Both the position numbers and the translations under genes were made by a program. A stretch of DNA of 64,000 bases from Sympetrum striolatum (taxonomy: Eukaryota; Arthropoda; Insecta; Odonata; Libellulidae). The stretch is taken from the NCBI GenBank assembly GCA_947579665.1, contig OX388343.1, forward strand, positions 103,421,657 to 103,485,656, in the 5' to 3' direction. The notes under the pieces were generated by a model that was not told where the DNA came from, made no database searches, and saw nothing but the letters and a program-made list of their open reading frames with translations. This document shows, in pieces, positions 11,237 through 23,109 of this stretch; within the stretch, counting starts at the first letter, position 1; every line of letters begins with the position of its first letter.

Positions 11237-13620
11237 AATCAGAAAGCTGCAATACTAAAAACTAGACCTCTGACGGACCAGTATTATGCTACGCATTACG
11301 GCAACCGACATCTGCTCTTTTTCAATAAACAACGTTTCATTATCCCCTCCTCTTAACTTCAGATTTGACAATATGGTAAGAATATAATCAATTTTGATTA
11401 TAAGTACCGTTAATGACTAATTTTGTTCCGGAAAAAGAATGGGATATGTTATCTCTGATACAACATTACATCGATCCATTTTTACACTATTCAGGAATTC
11501 ACCATTTGATACTCCCTTCTTTCCACTAGGCAGAGGACTTGCAAGAAATAAATTAAAATGAAAATTCTTTCTTAGGAACATAACTAAAGATTAATTCATT
11601 TATTATGAAAATTCCATGCTCTTTCTATCCCTTCCTCTATCGATAAACTTTGCTGGTTGACTGATTTACCCTGTATTCTGTGATAGATTATCTGGGATAT
11701 TTATATATTTGTCTGGAATTCCTTTTGAAGGAGTTAACGAGTATAATTTGAAGTTCGTATTGATAGTTGAGGTAATAATCCGAAGTTAATTTTGAAGAGG
11801 AATTAAGCGGAAGTTGTTAGACAAAAACTATAAACGTATGGAATAGGGGGAATCAGGCGAGAAATAGAAAAGCATTTTACATCACTGTATAATTGAACTG
11901 TTTGGTGGCGATAATTAAGAAGAACCCCTTCGAATCCTTCAAGATGAACCCACCAGACGCCAATAATATGACAAGTGACGTATGTCGTATGCTATGATGA
12001 ATTTTAGCGAGTGGAAATAAATGGCGAGGAAGTAAGCAGAGAGGACAATAGATAGGGGTGGAAGACATGATGGGGGAGGAAGGAGAGGCATCAAAGCAGA
12101 GGTCTCCACCCGCCCATTATCTTCAGAGAGAAGGAAAGGCTCTTTAGCCGTGCATTATGATAATAGTGGCGCCCTCTCTTGCTTCGTCTGCATTGCGCTT
12201 GTCTTTTGGACGCCTCAAAGGCCATAGAACAGACCTTTGACAACGCGAGGAGAATGTTTTGATAAATATAGTGAGGGACGCGTGACTTTGGTCTCGCCAT
12301 ATATTAATTATGGCCGTGCCTTTGATGCGGAGGATCAATCCGTCTCTCTGTGTATCCGAGAGGAGGAAGATAACGGCCGCTTAATCTCGCGGTGAGCGTA
12401 GACATCTTCGCTGATGACCCGTTTCCTATCAGAATGTAGCGCAATAATCATCTTTTATCGATGATTAGGGCTCTACAGGACAACTATAGGATGCAAATTC
12501 ACAAAACCTGTCTAATATTAAGTCATATCGATGTGCCCAGGGATTTTATAAATTTACGCGTATCCCTTATCGAACGTATATTAATAGAAAGTATGAAAAT
12601 AAGGAAAATTATAACTATTGGAATTATGCGCAATTTATGATTAAATATAGCTTTCCTTGATTTGGTGGAGTCTTTAAATTTTATCAATAACGATTGGTAG
12701 ACAAGAGTCGAATTTTGACAGTCTTACAATTAGTATAAATACTAGATTAAAATGATTTAATAATTATTATTTACCGGATAAAAATAGCTAGGGAATACGT
12801 ATATTTTTTATTACGAAGCCCAATCTGTATTTTCGTGTTGGGTGTAAGATGTGAGCTAAATTCAGGAACAACTAATTTTAAATCTAACAATCTGCTTGCT
12901 TGAAGTTGGCTAACCTGAACTTAATAATTTGTTTTCAGACTAGATTGAAACAGTCATACAAGTAAACCAGTTTACTATTGTGTAAATAGAGTATTTTACA
13001 CTGTTTTTACTATTCTATTTATTTTCTTATCGATTCTTTCATTGACCGTATTGATACTTCAGGTTTTCATCCTTCAACGTTCATGCAAGTATTTCCCTTA
13101 AAATACTTAACTAGTGATTTATTAGTCTTGCAATAGAGGCCCTTTTATTTGCCTAATTTCATCATGAAGATGCTTTCTCCCATTCAACTCTTTTTAACTT
13201 GCGACTCTATATAGCCTTCTCTAAGATTCTTATGCAACCTGTAATATTTTCTTCATTATATGAAATGCTAAAATAGACGGATAACATATGAGAACATGGA
13301 CGCTTAACTCATTATTTTCCTATATTTTCTGTGAGGTTGACCACAAATTTATCTCTAAGTACGAAGGAAGCATAATTAAGGGGATTAATGAAACATGTTT
13401 TTGCCAATAATCTTTTACATATACTTTTCTCAATTATTAATGTTACACAAATGGAGGTATGTAAACGAAAAATTAATTGAGTTATTTTGTTTTCCCCGAG
13501 GAAAATGCTGCGATGGAATTCAGTAAACTTGCAATTATTTATCTGATTATGTGTACAAATGGATAAAATGAGAATAAGTCGGTCAAATCGTAAAATATTG
13601 CTTCTTGTATCGTTTATCAC
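11237..13620. other. Unrecognised stretch with a G+C-richer island at about 12.06-12.42 kb
   Basis: The island 12060-12420 stands out from AT-rich flanks. It contains an imperfect palindrome with a homeodomain-type core, GCCATATATTAATTATGGC, near 12297-12315. Frames on both strands are short and lack recognisable domains. It could be conserved regulatory DNA, but one sequence alone cannot show that. Confidence 0.3.
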
Positions 13621-13621
13621 C

Positions 13622-13745
13622 GGCTGTGGTGGCCGAGTGGCTAGCGTGCTCGCACGTTATCGTTCCAACTCCACGGTCCCGTGTTCGAAACCCTGCAGGT
13701 CGGATTTTTCTGGTTTCTCTTTGTAAATAATATTAATAATTGAAA
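13622..13745 (+). repeat. tRNA-derived SINE
   Basis: The head has an A-box match (TGGCCGAGTGG, 13630-13640) and a B-box match (GTGTTCGAAACC, about 13681-13692) at the spacing of an RNA polymerase III internal promoter. The first bases (CCGGCTG) can pair loosely with CAGGTCGG after the B box. The fold is too irregular for a functional tRNA, and the head runs into an unrelated T-rich then AT-rich body ending near 13745. The A box is of the Ser/Leu type. Internal pol III promoters of this kind are the defining feature of tRNA-derived SINEs. Confidence 0.65.
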
Positions 13746-14122
13746 TGGATGTAATTGGGATGTTCCTGTTTCCATTATAGAAGTTATTATTTTATATTAT
13801 AATACGATCAAAAACACGTCCACAGTTATCCAGCGGTTGTCCATGGTCTTTGAATTAATTCGATAGCTGCATAACGCAATGCTTCAATAAAATTGATAAT
13901 TTCTTACATGTGCAACTACACTCAACTCTTGCTGAGATTTTGTTCATGTTTGAGACACCAATTATGCCTGCAGATTAAGAAGATGTTTCTAAAAATATGA
14001 AAATCCGTTATCGTCTAAACTCTTGAGCATGAAAATTAAATTTATGAGTACGAGATGTGTTAAAAAAATAACGGGGATATTGTAATTTTGCATGTTCTAT
14101 TTTGCCGATTTGTGCGATTTTT

Positions 14123-15176
14123 ACTTTCTCCATATACGAAGTATAGAGAAAGTATTGTTTTCATAAAAAAAAATCGACTTCGAGATTTCAACTGAAATAC
14201 ATGTTTTGGAGTCTCTAGAACGCGTTTTGACCATTTTCGGAATGATGTCTGTGTGTATGTGTGTGTGTAGTGTGTATGTGTGTGTGTGTGTGTAGTGTGT
14301 ATGTGTGTGTGTGATAGTGGGCGCTCTAACGTGAAAAGTATTAGTTGTATCAATACCAAACTTCATATATAGTACTGTTGTGTGTGCTGTCAGAGTTGAT
14401 TAGTTTTTGGAGTAAATCGGTAAACCGGAAGTCGAGCTTTATTCATCAGAGCTCATTTCCGGTTTTCAAAATATCTCCATAAATATGATATATAGGTATT
14501 TTGTATTACTTATAAAAGTTTTAGAAAATGTAATTTACTATAACTTTTGTATTTAACATATTTTTTTATCACCGGTTGATTAGGAGTTATTCGTGAAATA
14601 CTTATAAACCGGAAGTAGCTGATTGTGTACATTGTGGGCGCTCTATCATGAAAACTGTTTGTCAGATCAATACCAAATTTCATATATAATATTTTGGTTG
14701 ATGTCGTTAGAGTTGATTAGTTTTTGGAGTAAATCGGTAAACCGAAAGTCGAGCTTCAGTCTTCAATGCTCATTTCCGGTATTCAAAATATCTCCATATA
14801 TATGATATTTAGGTATATACTATTATTTATAAAAGTTTTAGCAAATGTAATTTACTATAACTTTTGTACGAAACATATTTTTTTATCACTGATTGTGTAG
14901 GAGTTATTTGTGAAATACTGATGAACCGGAAGTTCCTGATTATGTACGTTGTGGGCGCTCTGGGCGCTGGGGCGAAAGGCCAATTTCATCGTTTTTCATC
15001 GAACATGTCCCGAAAAACATTATTTATAATGTTTGTGACGTAAAAGATAATATGTAAGAAATTAATCACTTATCTTCTAAGTTTCGATTGAATATAGAGT
15101 TCGAAAATACTGTCGTAGATAAATATTTACATCTTATATATGGAGAAAGTCATGTGCTGGCCACATCAGATTTTTT
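14123..15176 (-). mobile_element. Helentron-like (HINE-type) element, unit 1 of 4
   Basis: This non-coding unit is about 1,054 bases. Its plus-strand left end is a stem-loop, ACTTTCTC(CA)TATAC-GAA-GTATAGAGAAAGT, a 13-bp stem with a 2-base bulge. Its right end reads ATGGAGAAAGT, then CATGTGCTGGCCACATCAGA and a T run. ACTTTCTCCATATA therefore occurs inverted near both ends, but asymmetrically: terminal at one end, about 20 bases inside at the other. Inside are a (TG)n tract (14249-14313) and two diverged subrepeats of about 317 bases, each running between GTGGGCGCTCT sites (14317, 14634, 14951). A stem-loop at one end, an asymmetric subterminal inverted repeat, an internal microsatellite, tandem arrangement and no target duplication are the published hallmarks of Helentron-associated elements such as DINE-1. 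Strand is given with the stem-loop as 3' end. Confidence 0.7.
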
Positions 15177-15305
15177 ACTTTCTCCATATACGAAGTATAG
15201 AGAAAGTATTGTTTTCATGAAAAAATTCGACTTCGAGATTTCAACGGAAATACATGTTTTGGGGTCCCTAGAACACGTTTTGACCATTTTCGGAATGATG
15301 TCTGT

Positions 15306-15363
<58 letters not shown>

Positions 15364-16225
15364 TAGTGGACGCTCTAACGTGAAAACTATTGGTCGTATC
15401 AACACCAAACTTCATATATAGTACTGTGGTGTGTGCTGTCAGAGTTGATTAGTTTTTGGAGTAAATCGGTCAACCGGAAGTCGAGCATTATTCATTAAAG
15501 CTCATTTCCGGTTTTCAAAATATCTCCATAAATATGATATATACGTATATTGTGTTACTTTTAAAAGTTTTAGATAATGTAATTTACTATAACTTTTGTA
15601 TTTAACATATTTTTATATCACCGGTTGATTAGGAGTTATTCGTGAAACACTGATAAACCGGAAGAAGATGATTATGTACTTTGTGGGCGCTCTAACATAA
15701 AAACTATTTTGCAGATCAACACCAAATTTCATATGCAGTACTTCTATTACAGTCTTTGGAGTTGATTAGTTTTTGGAGTAAATCGGTTAACCGGAAGTTG
15801 AGCTTCATTCTTCAAAGGTCATTTCCGGTTTTCAAAATATCTCCATAAATATGATATTTAGGTATATACTATTATCTATGAATGTTTTAGAAAATAAAAT
15901 TTACTATAACTTTTGTATGAAACATATTTTCGTATCACTGATTTTTTAGGAGTTATTGCTGAAATACTGATAAACCGGAAGTTGCTGATTATGTACTTAG
16001 TGGGCGCTCTGGGCTCTATGGGCGAAAGGCCAATTTCATCGTTTTTTATCGAGCATGTCCCGAAAAACATTATTTATAATGTTTGTGACGTAAAAGATAA
16101 TAATATATAAATTAATCACTCATCTTTCAAGTTTAGATGGAATATAGAGTTCGAAATTACTGTCGTGGATAAATATTTACATCTTATATATGGAGAAAGT
16201 CATGTGCTGGCCACATCAGATTTTT
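15177..16225 (-). mobile_element. Helentron-like element, unit 2 of 4
   Basis: It lies head-to-tail with unit 1 and repeats its layout: stem-loop at 15177, an uninterrupted (TG)n tract at 15303-15362, two roughly 310-base subrepeats with CCGGAAGT boxes, then the terminus CATGTGCTGGCCACATCAGA plus T run. The junction between units 1 and 2 is only the shared T run, as expected for a rolling-circle concatemer. The longer, purer (TG)n suggests slippage after duplication. There is no coding capacity; frames across the (TG)n are artefacts. Confidence 0.7.
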
Positions 16226-16450
16226 CTTTATTGTGTTGGTGAACTTGTCTGACAAGTTGCTATTCTATGATAGCCGAATTGAATATTTAGCTCATTGTCT
16301 GCTGTTAAAAGGGTTAATTGTGTTTTGGTAGGATCGGCAATTTTGAAAATGGATCAGAAAATTTGTACTAAATTTTTCTGTAAAAATGGAATAGGATGCA
16401 GCGAAGTCTTAAAAATATTAAACATTGCTTTTTGTTAGTCTTTTATGAGT
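16226..16450 (+). pseudogene. Mariner transposase, 5' fragment (centre of the inverted array)
   Basis: ATG at 16349 opens a frame reading MDQKICTKFFCKNGIGCSEV then LKILNIAFC-stop-SFMS. This matches the N-terminus of insect mariner transposases (MDQ-x-x-C-x-K-F-C-x-K-N-G-x-x-C-S-x-x-L-x-M-L-x-x-A-[FY]-G-D-S-T-M-S-K), with Gly to Cys and Asp to stop. The upstream 120 bases are the 5' UTR. TGTGTTGGTGAACTT near 16233 resembles the eroded left terminal repeat, compared with the right terminus at 19065. The frame is cut at the S-K codons by Helentron-like unit 3 and resumes at 18520. It is non-functional. Confidence 0.75.
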
Positions 16451-17318
16451 AAAAAATCTGATGTGGCCAGCACATGACTTTCTCCATATATAAGATTTAA
16501 ATATTTATCTACGACAGTATTTTCGAAATCTATATTCAATCTAAACTTGGAAGATTGGTAATTAATTTATATATTATTGTATTTTACGTCACAAACATTA
16601 TAAATAATGTTTTTCGGGACATGTTCGATGAAAAACGTTGGAATGGCCTTTCGCCCCAACGCCCAGAGCGCCCACAACGTACATAATCAGCAACTTCCGG
16701 TTTATCAGTATTTCACAAATAACTCCTAAAAAATCAGTGATACAAAAATATGTTTCATAAAAAAGTTATAGCAAATTATGATTTCTAAAACTTATATAGA
16801 ATATAATTTATACCTAAAAATAATATTTATTGAGATATTTTGAAAACCGGAAATGAGTTTTGAAGAATGAAGCTCGACTTCCGGATAACCGATTTACTCC
16901 AAAAACTAATCAACTCTAACGACACCAACCAAAATACTATATATGACATTTGGTGTTGATCCGATAAATAGTTTTCATGTTAGAGCGCCCACAAAGTACA
17001 TAATCAGCTACTTCCGGTTTATCAGTATTTCACGAATAACTCCTAATCAACCGGTGATACAAAAATATGTTAAATACACAAGTTATAGTAAATTAGATTA
17101 TCTAAAACTTTTATAAGGTATATTATATACCTTTATATCATATTTATGGAGATATTTTGAAAACCGGAAATGAGCTTTGAAGAATGAAGCTCGACTTCCG
17201 GATAACCGATTTACTCCAAAAACTAATCAACTCTGACAGCACACACCACAGTACTATATGTAAATTTTGGTATTGATACGACTAATAGTTTTCACGTTAG
17301 AGCGCCTACTATCACACA

Positions 17319-17369
<51 letters not shown>

Positions 17370-17498
17370 ACAGACATCATTCCGAAAATGGTCAAAACGA
17401 GTTCTAGGGACCCCAAAACATGTATTCCCGTTGAAATCTCGAAGTCGATTTTTTTCATGAAAACAATACTTTCTCTATACTTCGTATATGGAGAAAGT
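16451..17498 (+). mobile_element. Helentron-like element, unit 3 of 4
   Basis: Same element as units 1-2 in opposite orientation: AATCTGATGTGGCCAGCACA, TGACTTTCTCCATATA, two subrepeats, a (CA)n tract at 17313-17374, then the stem-loop ending GGAGAAAGT at 17498. It lies inside the mariner transposase frame, and the left junction is ATGAGT followed by an A run. No target duplication beyond the A run can be told apart, which fits Helentron insertion into T/A runs. The first 150 bases are the inverted counterpart of the end of unit 2. Confidence 0.75.
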
Positions 17499-18519
17499 AA
17501 AAATCTGATGTGGCCAGCACATGACTTTCTCCATGTATAAGATGTAAATATGTATCTACGACAGTATTTTCGAACTCTGTATTCAATCTAAACTTGGAAG
17601 ATAAGTGATTAATTTATATCATATTATCTTTTATGTCACAAACATTATAAATAATGTTTTCGGGACTTGTTCGATGAAAAACGATGAAATTGGCCTTTCG
17701 CCCCAGCGCCCAGAGCGCCCACAAAGTACATAATCAGTAACTTCCGGTTTATCAGTATTTCATGAATAACTCCTAAACAATCAGTTATAGAAAATATATT
17801 TCATACAAAAATTATAGTTAATTACATTTTATAAAACTTTTATAATTACTAGTATAGTCCTAAATATCAGATTTATGGAGATATTTTGCAAAAACGGAAA
17901 TTTGCTTCGAAGAATAAATTTCAACTTCCGGTTAACCGATATACTCCAAAACCTAATCACCTCTAACGACACCAACCAAAATGCTATATATGAAATTTAG
18001 TGTTGATACAACAAACAATTTTCATGTTAGAGCGCCCACAAAGTACATAATCAGGTACTTCCGGTTTATCAGTATTTCACGAATAACTCCTAAAAAATCA
18101 GTGATAAAAAATATATTTAATAAAAATTTATAGTAAATTATATCTTCTAAAACTTTTATGCATAATAGTATGTACCTAAATATCATATTTATGGAGATAT
18201 TTTGCAAAAACGGAAATTTGCTTCGAAGAATAAAGCTCGACTTCCGGTTTACCGATATACCCAGAAAAACTAATCAACTCTGACAGCACACACCACAGTA
18301 CTATATATGAAGTTTGGTATTGATACTACTAATAGTTTTTACGTTAGAGCGCCCACTATCACACACACACATACAGACACACACACACACACACACAGAC
18401 ATCATTCCGAAAATGATCAAAACGTGTTCTAGGGCCCCCAAAACATGTTTCCATTGAAATCTCGAAGTCGATTTTTTCATGAAAACAATACTTCTCTATA
18501 CTTCGTATAAGGAGAAAGT
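17499..18519 (+). mobile_element. Helentron-like element, unit 4 of 4
   Basis: It lies head-to-tail behind unit 3 with only an A run between them. It has a shorter (CA)n tract (18358-18400) and its own drift in the two subrepeats (for example TTTTGCAAAAACGGAAATTT where units 1-3 have TTTTGAAAACCGGAAAT). It ends with a slightly damaged stem-loop, CTTCTCTATACTTCGTATAAGGAGAAAGT. The mariner frame resumes at once after it. Being more diverged than unit 3 within the same dimer, it suggests that the dimer inserted as two non-identical units or that units 1-3 were homogenised later. Confidence 0.7.
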
Positions 18520-19067
18520 AAAAAGGGTTTAGGATTGGTACAAGCATTTCTAAGATGGCCACGGAGAAATTTAAAATAATTGGAACATCAAAGAACGATG
18601 AAAACATGGAAAAATGATGAAAAAGGTGAAAAAATTGATGATGCATGATCAAACGGTCGATAAAGAGTACTGCTTACAAGTTGAACGCCGTTTGCATTTA
18701 GAAATCCGAAAAACGGCCGGATTCTCGGCGAAACAATTCATGGCTTTTGCACCATGATATTGCATCTGCTCACGCTTCATTGCTGACTCGTGATCCAACC
18801 CAACCCAAAACAGCACCGTGTTGAATTTCCAGCCTCCAAATTCGACAGTCCTTGTGACTTTTTTATGTTTCCAAAAAAAAAGGTAAATAGGTAAAAGCTA
18901 CCCCAAAGAACGAGTTCCAAAAGTATTTCAGGGATTGGAAAAAGCGCTGTCATAAGTGTATAATATCTGATGGGGAAACTTTGATGGGAATAGCATTTTT
19001 GTAGAAGAATAAATAGAATTATTTCCGAAAAATGAAAATTAAAGTTAATATCCTAACACACCTCGTA
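18520..19067 (+). pseudogene. Mariner transposase, 3' fragment with right terminal repeat
   Basis: Directly after unit 4 the frame continues as KRV-stop-DWYKHF-stop-DGHGEI, matching the mariner block TRVYEWYKRFKDGREEI that follows STMSK. A TSKNDENMEK segment follows, then an internal deletion jumps to QTVDKEYCLQVERRLHLEIR. Next come WLLHHDIASAHAS (second catalytic Asp, about 18755), PCDFFMFPKKK (third catalytic Asp, 18856) in another frame, and FQKYFRDWKKRCHKCIISDG before a stop. The first catalytic Asp falls in the deleted part. The right terminal repeat ends CCTAACACACCTCG at 19065, followed by TA. Two stops, a frameshift and the deletion make it inactive. With 16226-16450 it forms one interrupted mariner copy. 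Confidence 0.85.
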
Positions 19068-19079
19068 TATGTATTTCTT

Positions 19080-19605
19080 AAGAATGGAAGATTTTTAATG
19101 TGGTACCATCGTTTCCTTTATTTATAATCCTAGGCATTTTACCCTTAAGACATTTATTTGTCTATAAGGTATTCAAATGTTTTATAATAGGGGAGGACAC
19201 AAAATTAAGAACAAAGATTTACAAAAAATGTAAGAACTGGTACGTCTATATTAATAAACAGACCTAAGTACGAATGCTTCAAACGTACTTATTTGTATCT
19301 AGGACCTAAACTATGTTCTCTCCTCCCATGTAATTTGGTTAATTCAATTTCGGTTTTGGTATTTCTAAGAAATTTAAGGAAATGGCTCTTTTTCAGTGAA
19401 AACTTAGAAAATATTTTTAAATACATTCTTTCTTGTTTTTCCTTTTATGGTTTCTATGCAATTGTAAATTTCTTTGTATTTTTTTTTGTACCTATATTCC
19501 CCCTTCTTCGGTTTTCTTTTGGTCCCTATTAGACCAAGACATTGTATATGTATGATGTATTATGTTGTAAAAGGGTAGAATAAAAAGTATATTATTATAC
19601 AATTT
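19080..19605 (+). pseudogene. LINE reverse-transcriptase C-terminal fragment with 3' UTR
   Basis: Plus-strand peptides in order: ILPLRHLFVYKVFKCF (about 19136-19185), a frameshift, then NVRTGTSILINRPKYECFKR and TYLYLGPKLCSLLPCNLVNS followed by LVFLRNLRKWLF. The R-T-x-x-x-x-x-x-x-R-x-x-Y-x-x-F-x-R-x-x-x-Y-x-G-P-K-L-x-x-x-L-P pattern and the terminal L-x-x-W-L are typical of the last domain of insect non-LTR reverse transcriptases. A T-rich 3' UTR and GAATAAAAAGTATATTATTA follow, giving the polyA signal and tail near 19600. It sits 15 bases past the mariner terminus. The family differs from the LINEs at 6745 and 10473. Confidence 0.7.
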
Positions 19606-22600
19606 ATTATTTAGTTTTAATTCCGAGTAAAGTAGGCAATTAACTTACCTCGAAGAAATATATTGAACTCAATAGCATTATGTAAGATCATTTGGTACAA
19701 CAGCATAAGAATACATATAATTTCTTCTTTATCCTGATAAAATTAAATACTTTAACGAGATAAATGTAACTAAACCGAAGATCATAATCCAACTATATAT
19801 CTACTGATGCTGCTCTTCAATCTCTGTCAAATTCTCACAGCACTCCGCGGTAACAATCAACTCGGGCACATTCTGCAAATAATTTGCGTATGTCTCACTG
19901 TCATTTGAAAGAGCAACAGAGCTTCACCCAGAGCGTATGAGATTGTGGATGGTGACAATCGTCAAGCCTCACATGCCATCTCATCAAGCACCTTTCGAAA
20001 ACAGTCATTTTCGGTGGAGACATCCGATATCGCCGATAAACCGAAATGATCGTGATTGTCTCTTGTCGCTCATCGTCCTCACGCTTCAAGGAATTGTTTT
20101 TGCATGCCTTTTGTTGCCCCGTTGCTTAGAGAAGTTGCATTCGCTGGAGATTCCCCTCTTATCGTTTATTGCCTCAGGACCTCGGAATAAATCTATGAGA
20201 GGAATAGACCATATACACTGTTTATTCTTGCAATTATTACTGCGCAGTTCAATTGTATCTGCATACTATCAGGCAGCTACAGTTTACAATTCATAGAGCG
20301 AGACAATCGTATTTGTAGAGGTAATATCAGTTTGTAATATTCCTATGCTTTTCATTGACTTTAATTACTATTAAAACAAATACTCAACGCTCTTACTCAC
20401 TAAAAACGTATTTATACTTCCATCATTTTACTATCGTCGCTGCTCAACATAATTATGTTCATTAATGCTATCATATAGTATTATTGGTACTGCACAATGA
20501 TTATGGTTAGCAATGCGTATGTTCTACGTCAAATTTACAGTATTACAATATGTTTAGTGAACTTTTATAAAGTTAATTTACAACCGAACTAGATAAGTCT
20601 TATCGTGTGTACATCGACTCTTCTACTATCAGACTGAGTATATTTTATTAGAAGGATCCATGGTTAATGAGATTTAATTATTATATTCTGTTTCTAACGG
20701 AATAGCATTTTAGTCACTACATTCTGAGAAAGCCAATATCATTATATTCATTAAGAGAATATAGGTTTGATATGCACGATGATTTTCATTGTGGTAAGTA
20801 AGTTAGATACGGTTTTAGATTTTCTAATCGCATCAATTCATTGCGATTCGTCCATTGAAATCGCTCATCAGTTTAACCAACAGCACCACGTGAGTAACAG
20901 CTTATAAAAGACAGCGAATGTGATAATTCCGTAAGCCTTGATTACAAAATCGACCTGTGTTGCAATCGATCACATTTCAGGACTATTCATGAACAAATGT
21001 GAGCGGAGATAATTTATTGGATTTTATATAGAGGATTATACTAACATATTGTTATTAAAAATAATATTTATGAGAATTTTAGTATCATATAACCGTGAAA
21101 ATTTATAATTTTGGATCAGCAATGCGGTGAAAATCACAAAAGCTGTACGGCGACGTAACTCTGCGTTTAGCTATCCTGATCAAGTGCAGCAACTTTCTTT
21201 TCCTTAATCGAGTGATTTAAGCATAATTCAGACTTGAGCGGTATAAGTTCTCATAAATAATGAAATGGCGTTTTAAAAAGAGGATGTCTGAATACCACGC
21301 TCGATTTGACTATTTCCGATGTGGATATTTCCTTATTCTACAAAATTACTTATTCTACTGAGCAAATTCCGCGTATTTTGCACACGTTCCGTCAGATATA
21401 ATGTAATTCCTTTCGTTTGGTATTTTTTATTCTTTTCTACTTCGAAAATCAATATTTTGTTTGAACTGTAGACCTTTTTAAAGATTTTGGGACATCGTTA
21501 TTTCAATAACATCAATTTAAAGTGTTTGGTACTCATGCGTTGGACTGCTTTCTATTCAAATTTTTGAGCTTCGCGACTTCTTTCCATGGTGGATTTAATA
21601 TAATTTCTATTTTTATGGTAAAAAAGCGGCGGACGGAAGCGAGCGAAAAAAGCGATGGCCTCTGAAAGCAATGCGAGGCGAAAGAGAAGATGAGGTGGAA
21701 ATAAGCAGCGGTGGTCGTTGAAAGGGAGAAGATGGCTTTGGAGGAATTGACGTGGGAGTTGAACAATCAGAGGAGATCAAAAGCGTGATTGGAGCTTTCT
21801 GAGTGAAACTGTTTCCTTCGCCTATTTCCCCAAAAGAGCCAGATCGCATAGAAGTCTCCTTTCACCCCGTTCGTCCTCTTGTTCAACTCCTACTTTCATC
21901 CATATTCTCTCTTCTTCCTTTTTTCATTCCTCAAAATTTACTTCATACCCTCCCATTTCTGTTTCAAGTACTTTTCATCGTTTACGCACGTTTCAATTTT
22001 CTTGCGTTGTACAAATCCATTCTTAATACTCAAACTCTAATATCTGCAACCTTTTTTCTTCTTCTAGATAACTTGGGCATGATGATTTTCAATTTTTTTA
22101 TCTATTTCTACAATTTGTTAAATTCCGCAATTTAATTATCTCTTCCATGGGTCTTTTGTTTCTCATTATTATAAAGTTGCTTTTTTATTAACAATTCACA
22201 CGTTGAATTTTCCTTTTTCGACAAAATATGAATTAAATCAGTCAAAGAAGTTTTAACTTTGTAGAACTCCATTCTAGTAATTCCCACCCGTATACTAAAA
22301 TATGAATGTTTTGTAGAAATCCATTGCAACTTAAACACAATCATTATATTCGATATATTTTTAATTTTTTAACCTGTAGATGTATGAACTTAGTTCGTAG
22401 AGAGAGTGCTTGTGCTTGTTAATGGCACTTTCATCCATGCCCCTAGAAAACTCGCATACCGCAGTAATGTTCCTCTTTCTCCAAAGCTCATCATCAAAAT
22501 ATGTATTTGCCATTTATTCGCCATTTAATTAATCATTTTCTGTTCTCCACGACTGGAAATCCTTGTTTATACTTATTCAAGGGATTTTTCACAGTTGAGT

Positions 22601-23109
22601 AAATATTTAATTACTTGTATTAAAGATTGCAGTATCTTAACCTGCCACAGACGAACGTAGGAATTGAGTAAAATCTAATAGATACCGTCCCAATTTAAAG
22701 CTGATTCTCCCACGAGAGAGAGTTCGTAGCATATTAAATGACAATAAGTGAGAGATGTCCATCATCGATAGGAGCGATATGTACAGCGGGTCGACGGTAA
22801 AACATTCTCCGAACCAAAAGACATACTTTTATTCGTTTACCCTCACTTGCAAATAAGCTTGCTACCCTCTTTGGCTTTAGCATTATTGAGAAAAACTCGC
22901 TTCACTCCACTCCTGAACCAGGGACGATCTAATGCCAACGGACAGTTTCCGATATTCGGAACTTCTATATTTTGTGAAATTTTGGAGCTCGTAATATTTT
23001 GTGATCATGTCATTTATTTCCTTGATTTTAATCTTGTAATAATGCTCAGTCAACATAGTTCATGCAAACGGCACTTATTTTATAATCAGCACTTTTTAAT
23101 CAAGATATA
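19606..23109. other. Unrecognised non-coding stretch
   Basis: No recognisable coding sequence. The part 19890-20300 is a little richer in G+C and carries a 119-codon plus-strand frame (19937-20296) with no known domain. At 21.6-22.1 kb a purine-rich tract passes into a pyrimidine-rich one, which makes long but low-complexity frames on both strands (S/P/F/L-rich). I do not regard any of them as genes. Confidence 0.45.

Noticed and set aside
15088..15415. Open frames on both strands across (TG)n of the Helentron-like unit (VCVCVC / THTHTH proteins)
   Set aside because: They are translations of the microsatellite plus the repeat ends; the same frames appear in every unit and carry no protein signal.
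19937..20296. 119-codon plus-strand frame in a slightly G+C-richer patch
   Set aside because: No recognised motif, overlapping minus-strand frame at the same place, no gene context.
21533..22135. Frames of 77-110 codons around 21.5-22.1 kb
   Set aside because: They derive from purine- and pyrimidine-rich low-complexity DNA and are S/P/F/L-rich with no domain.
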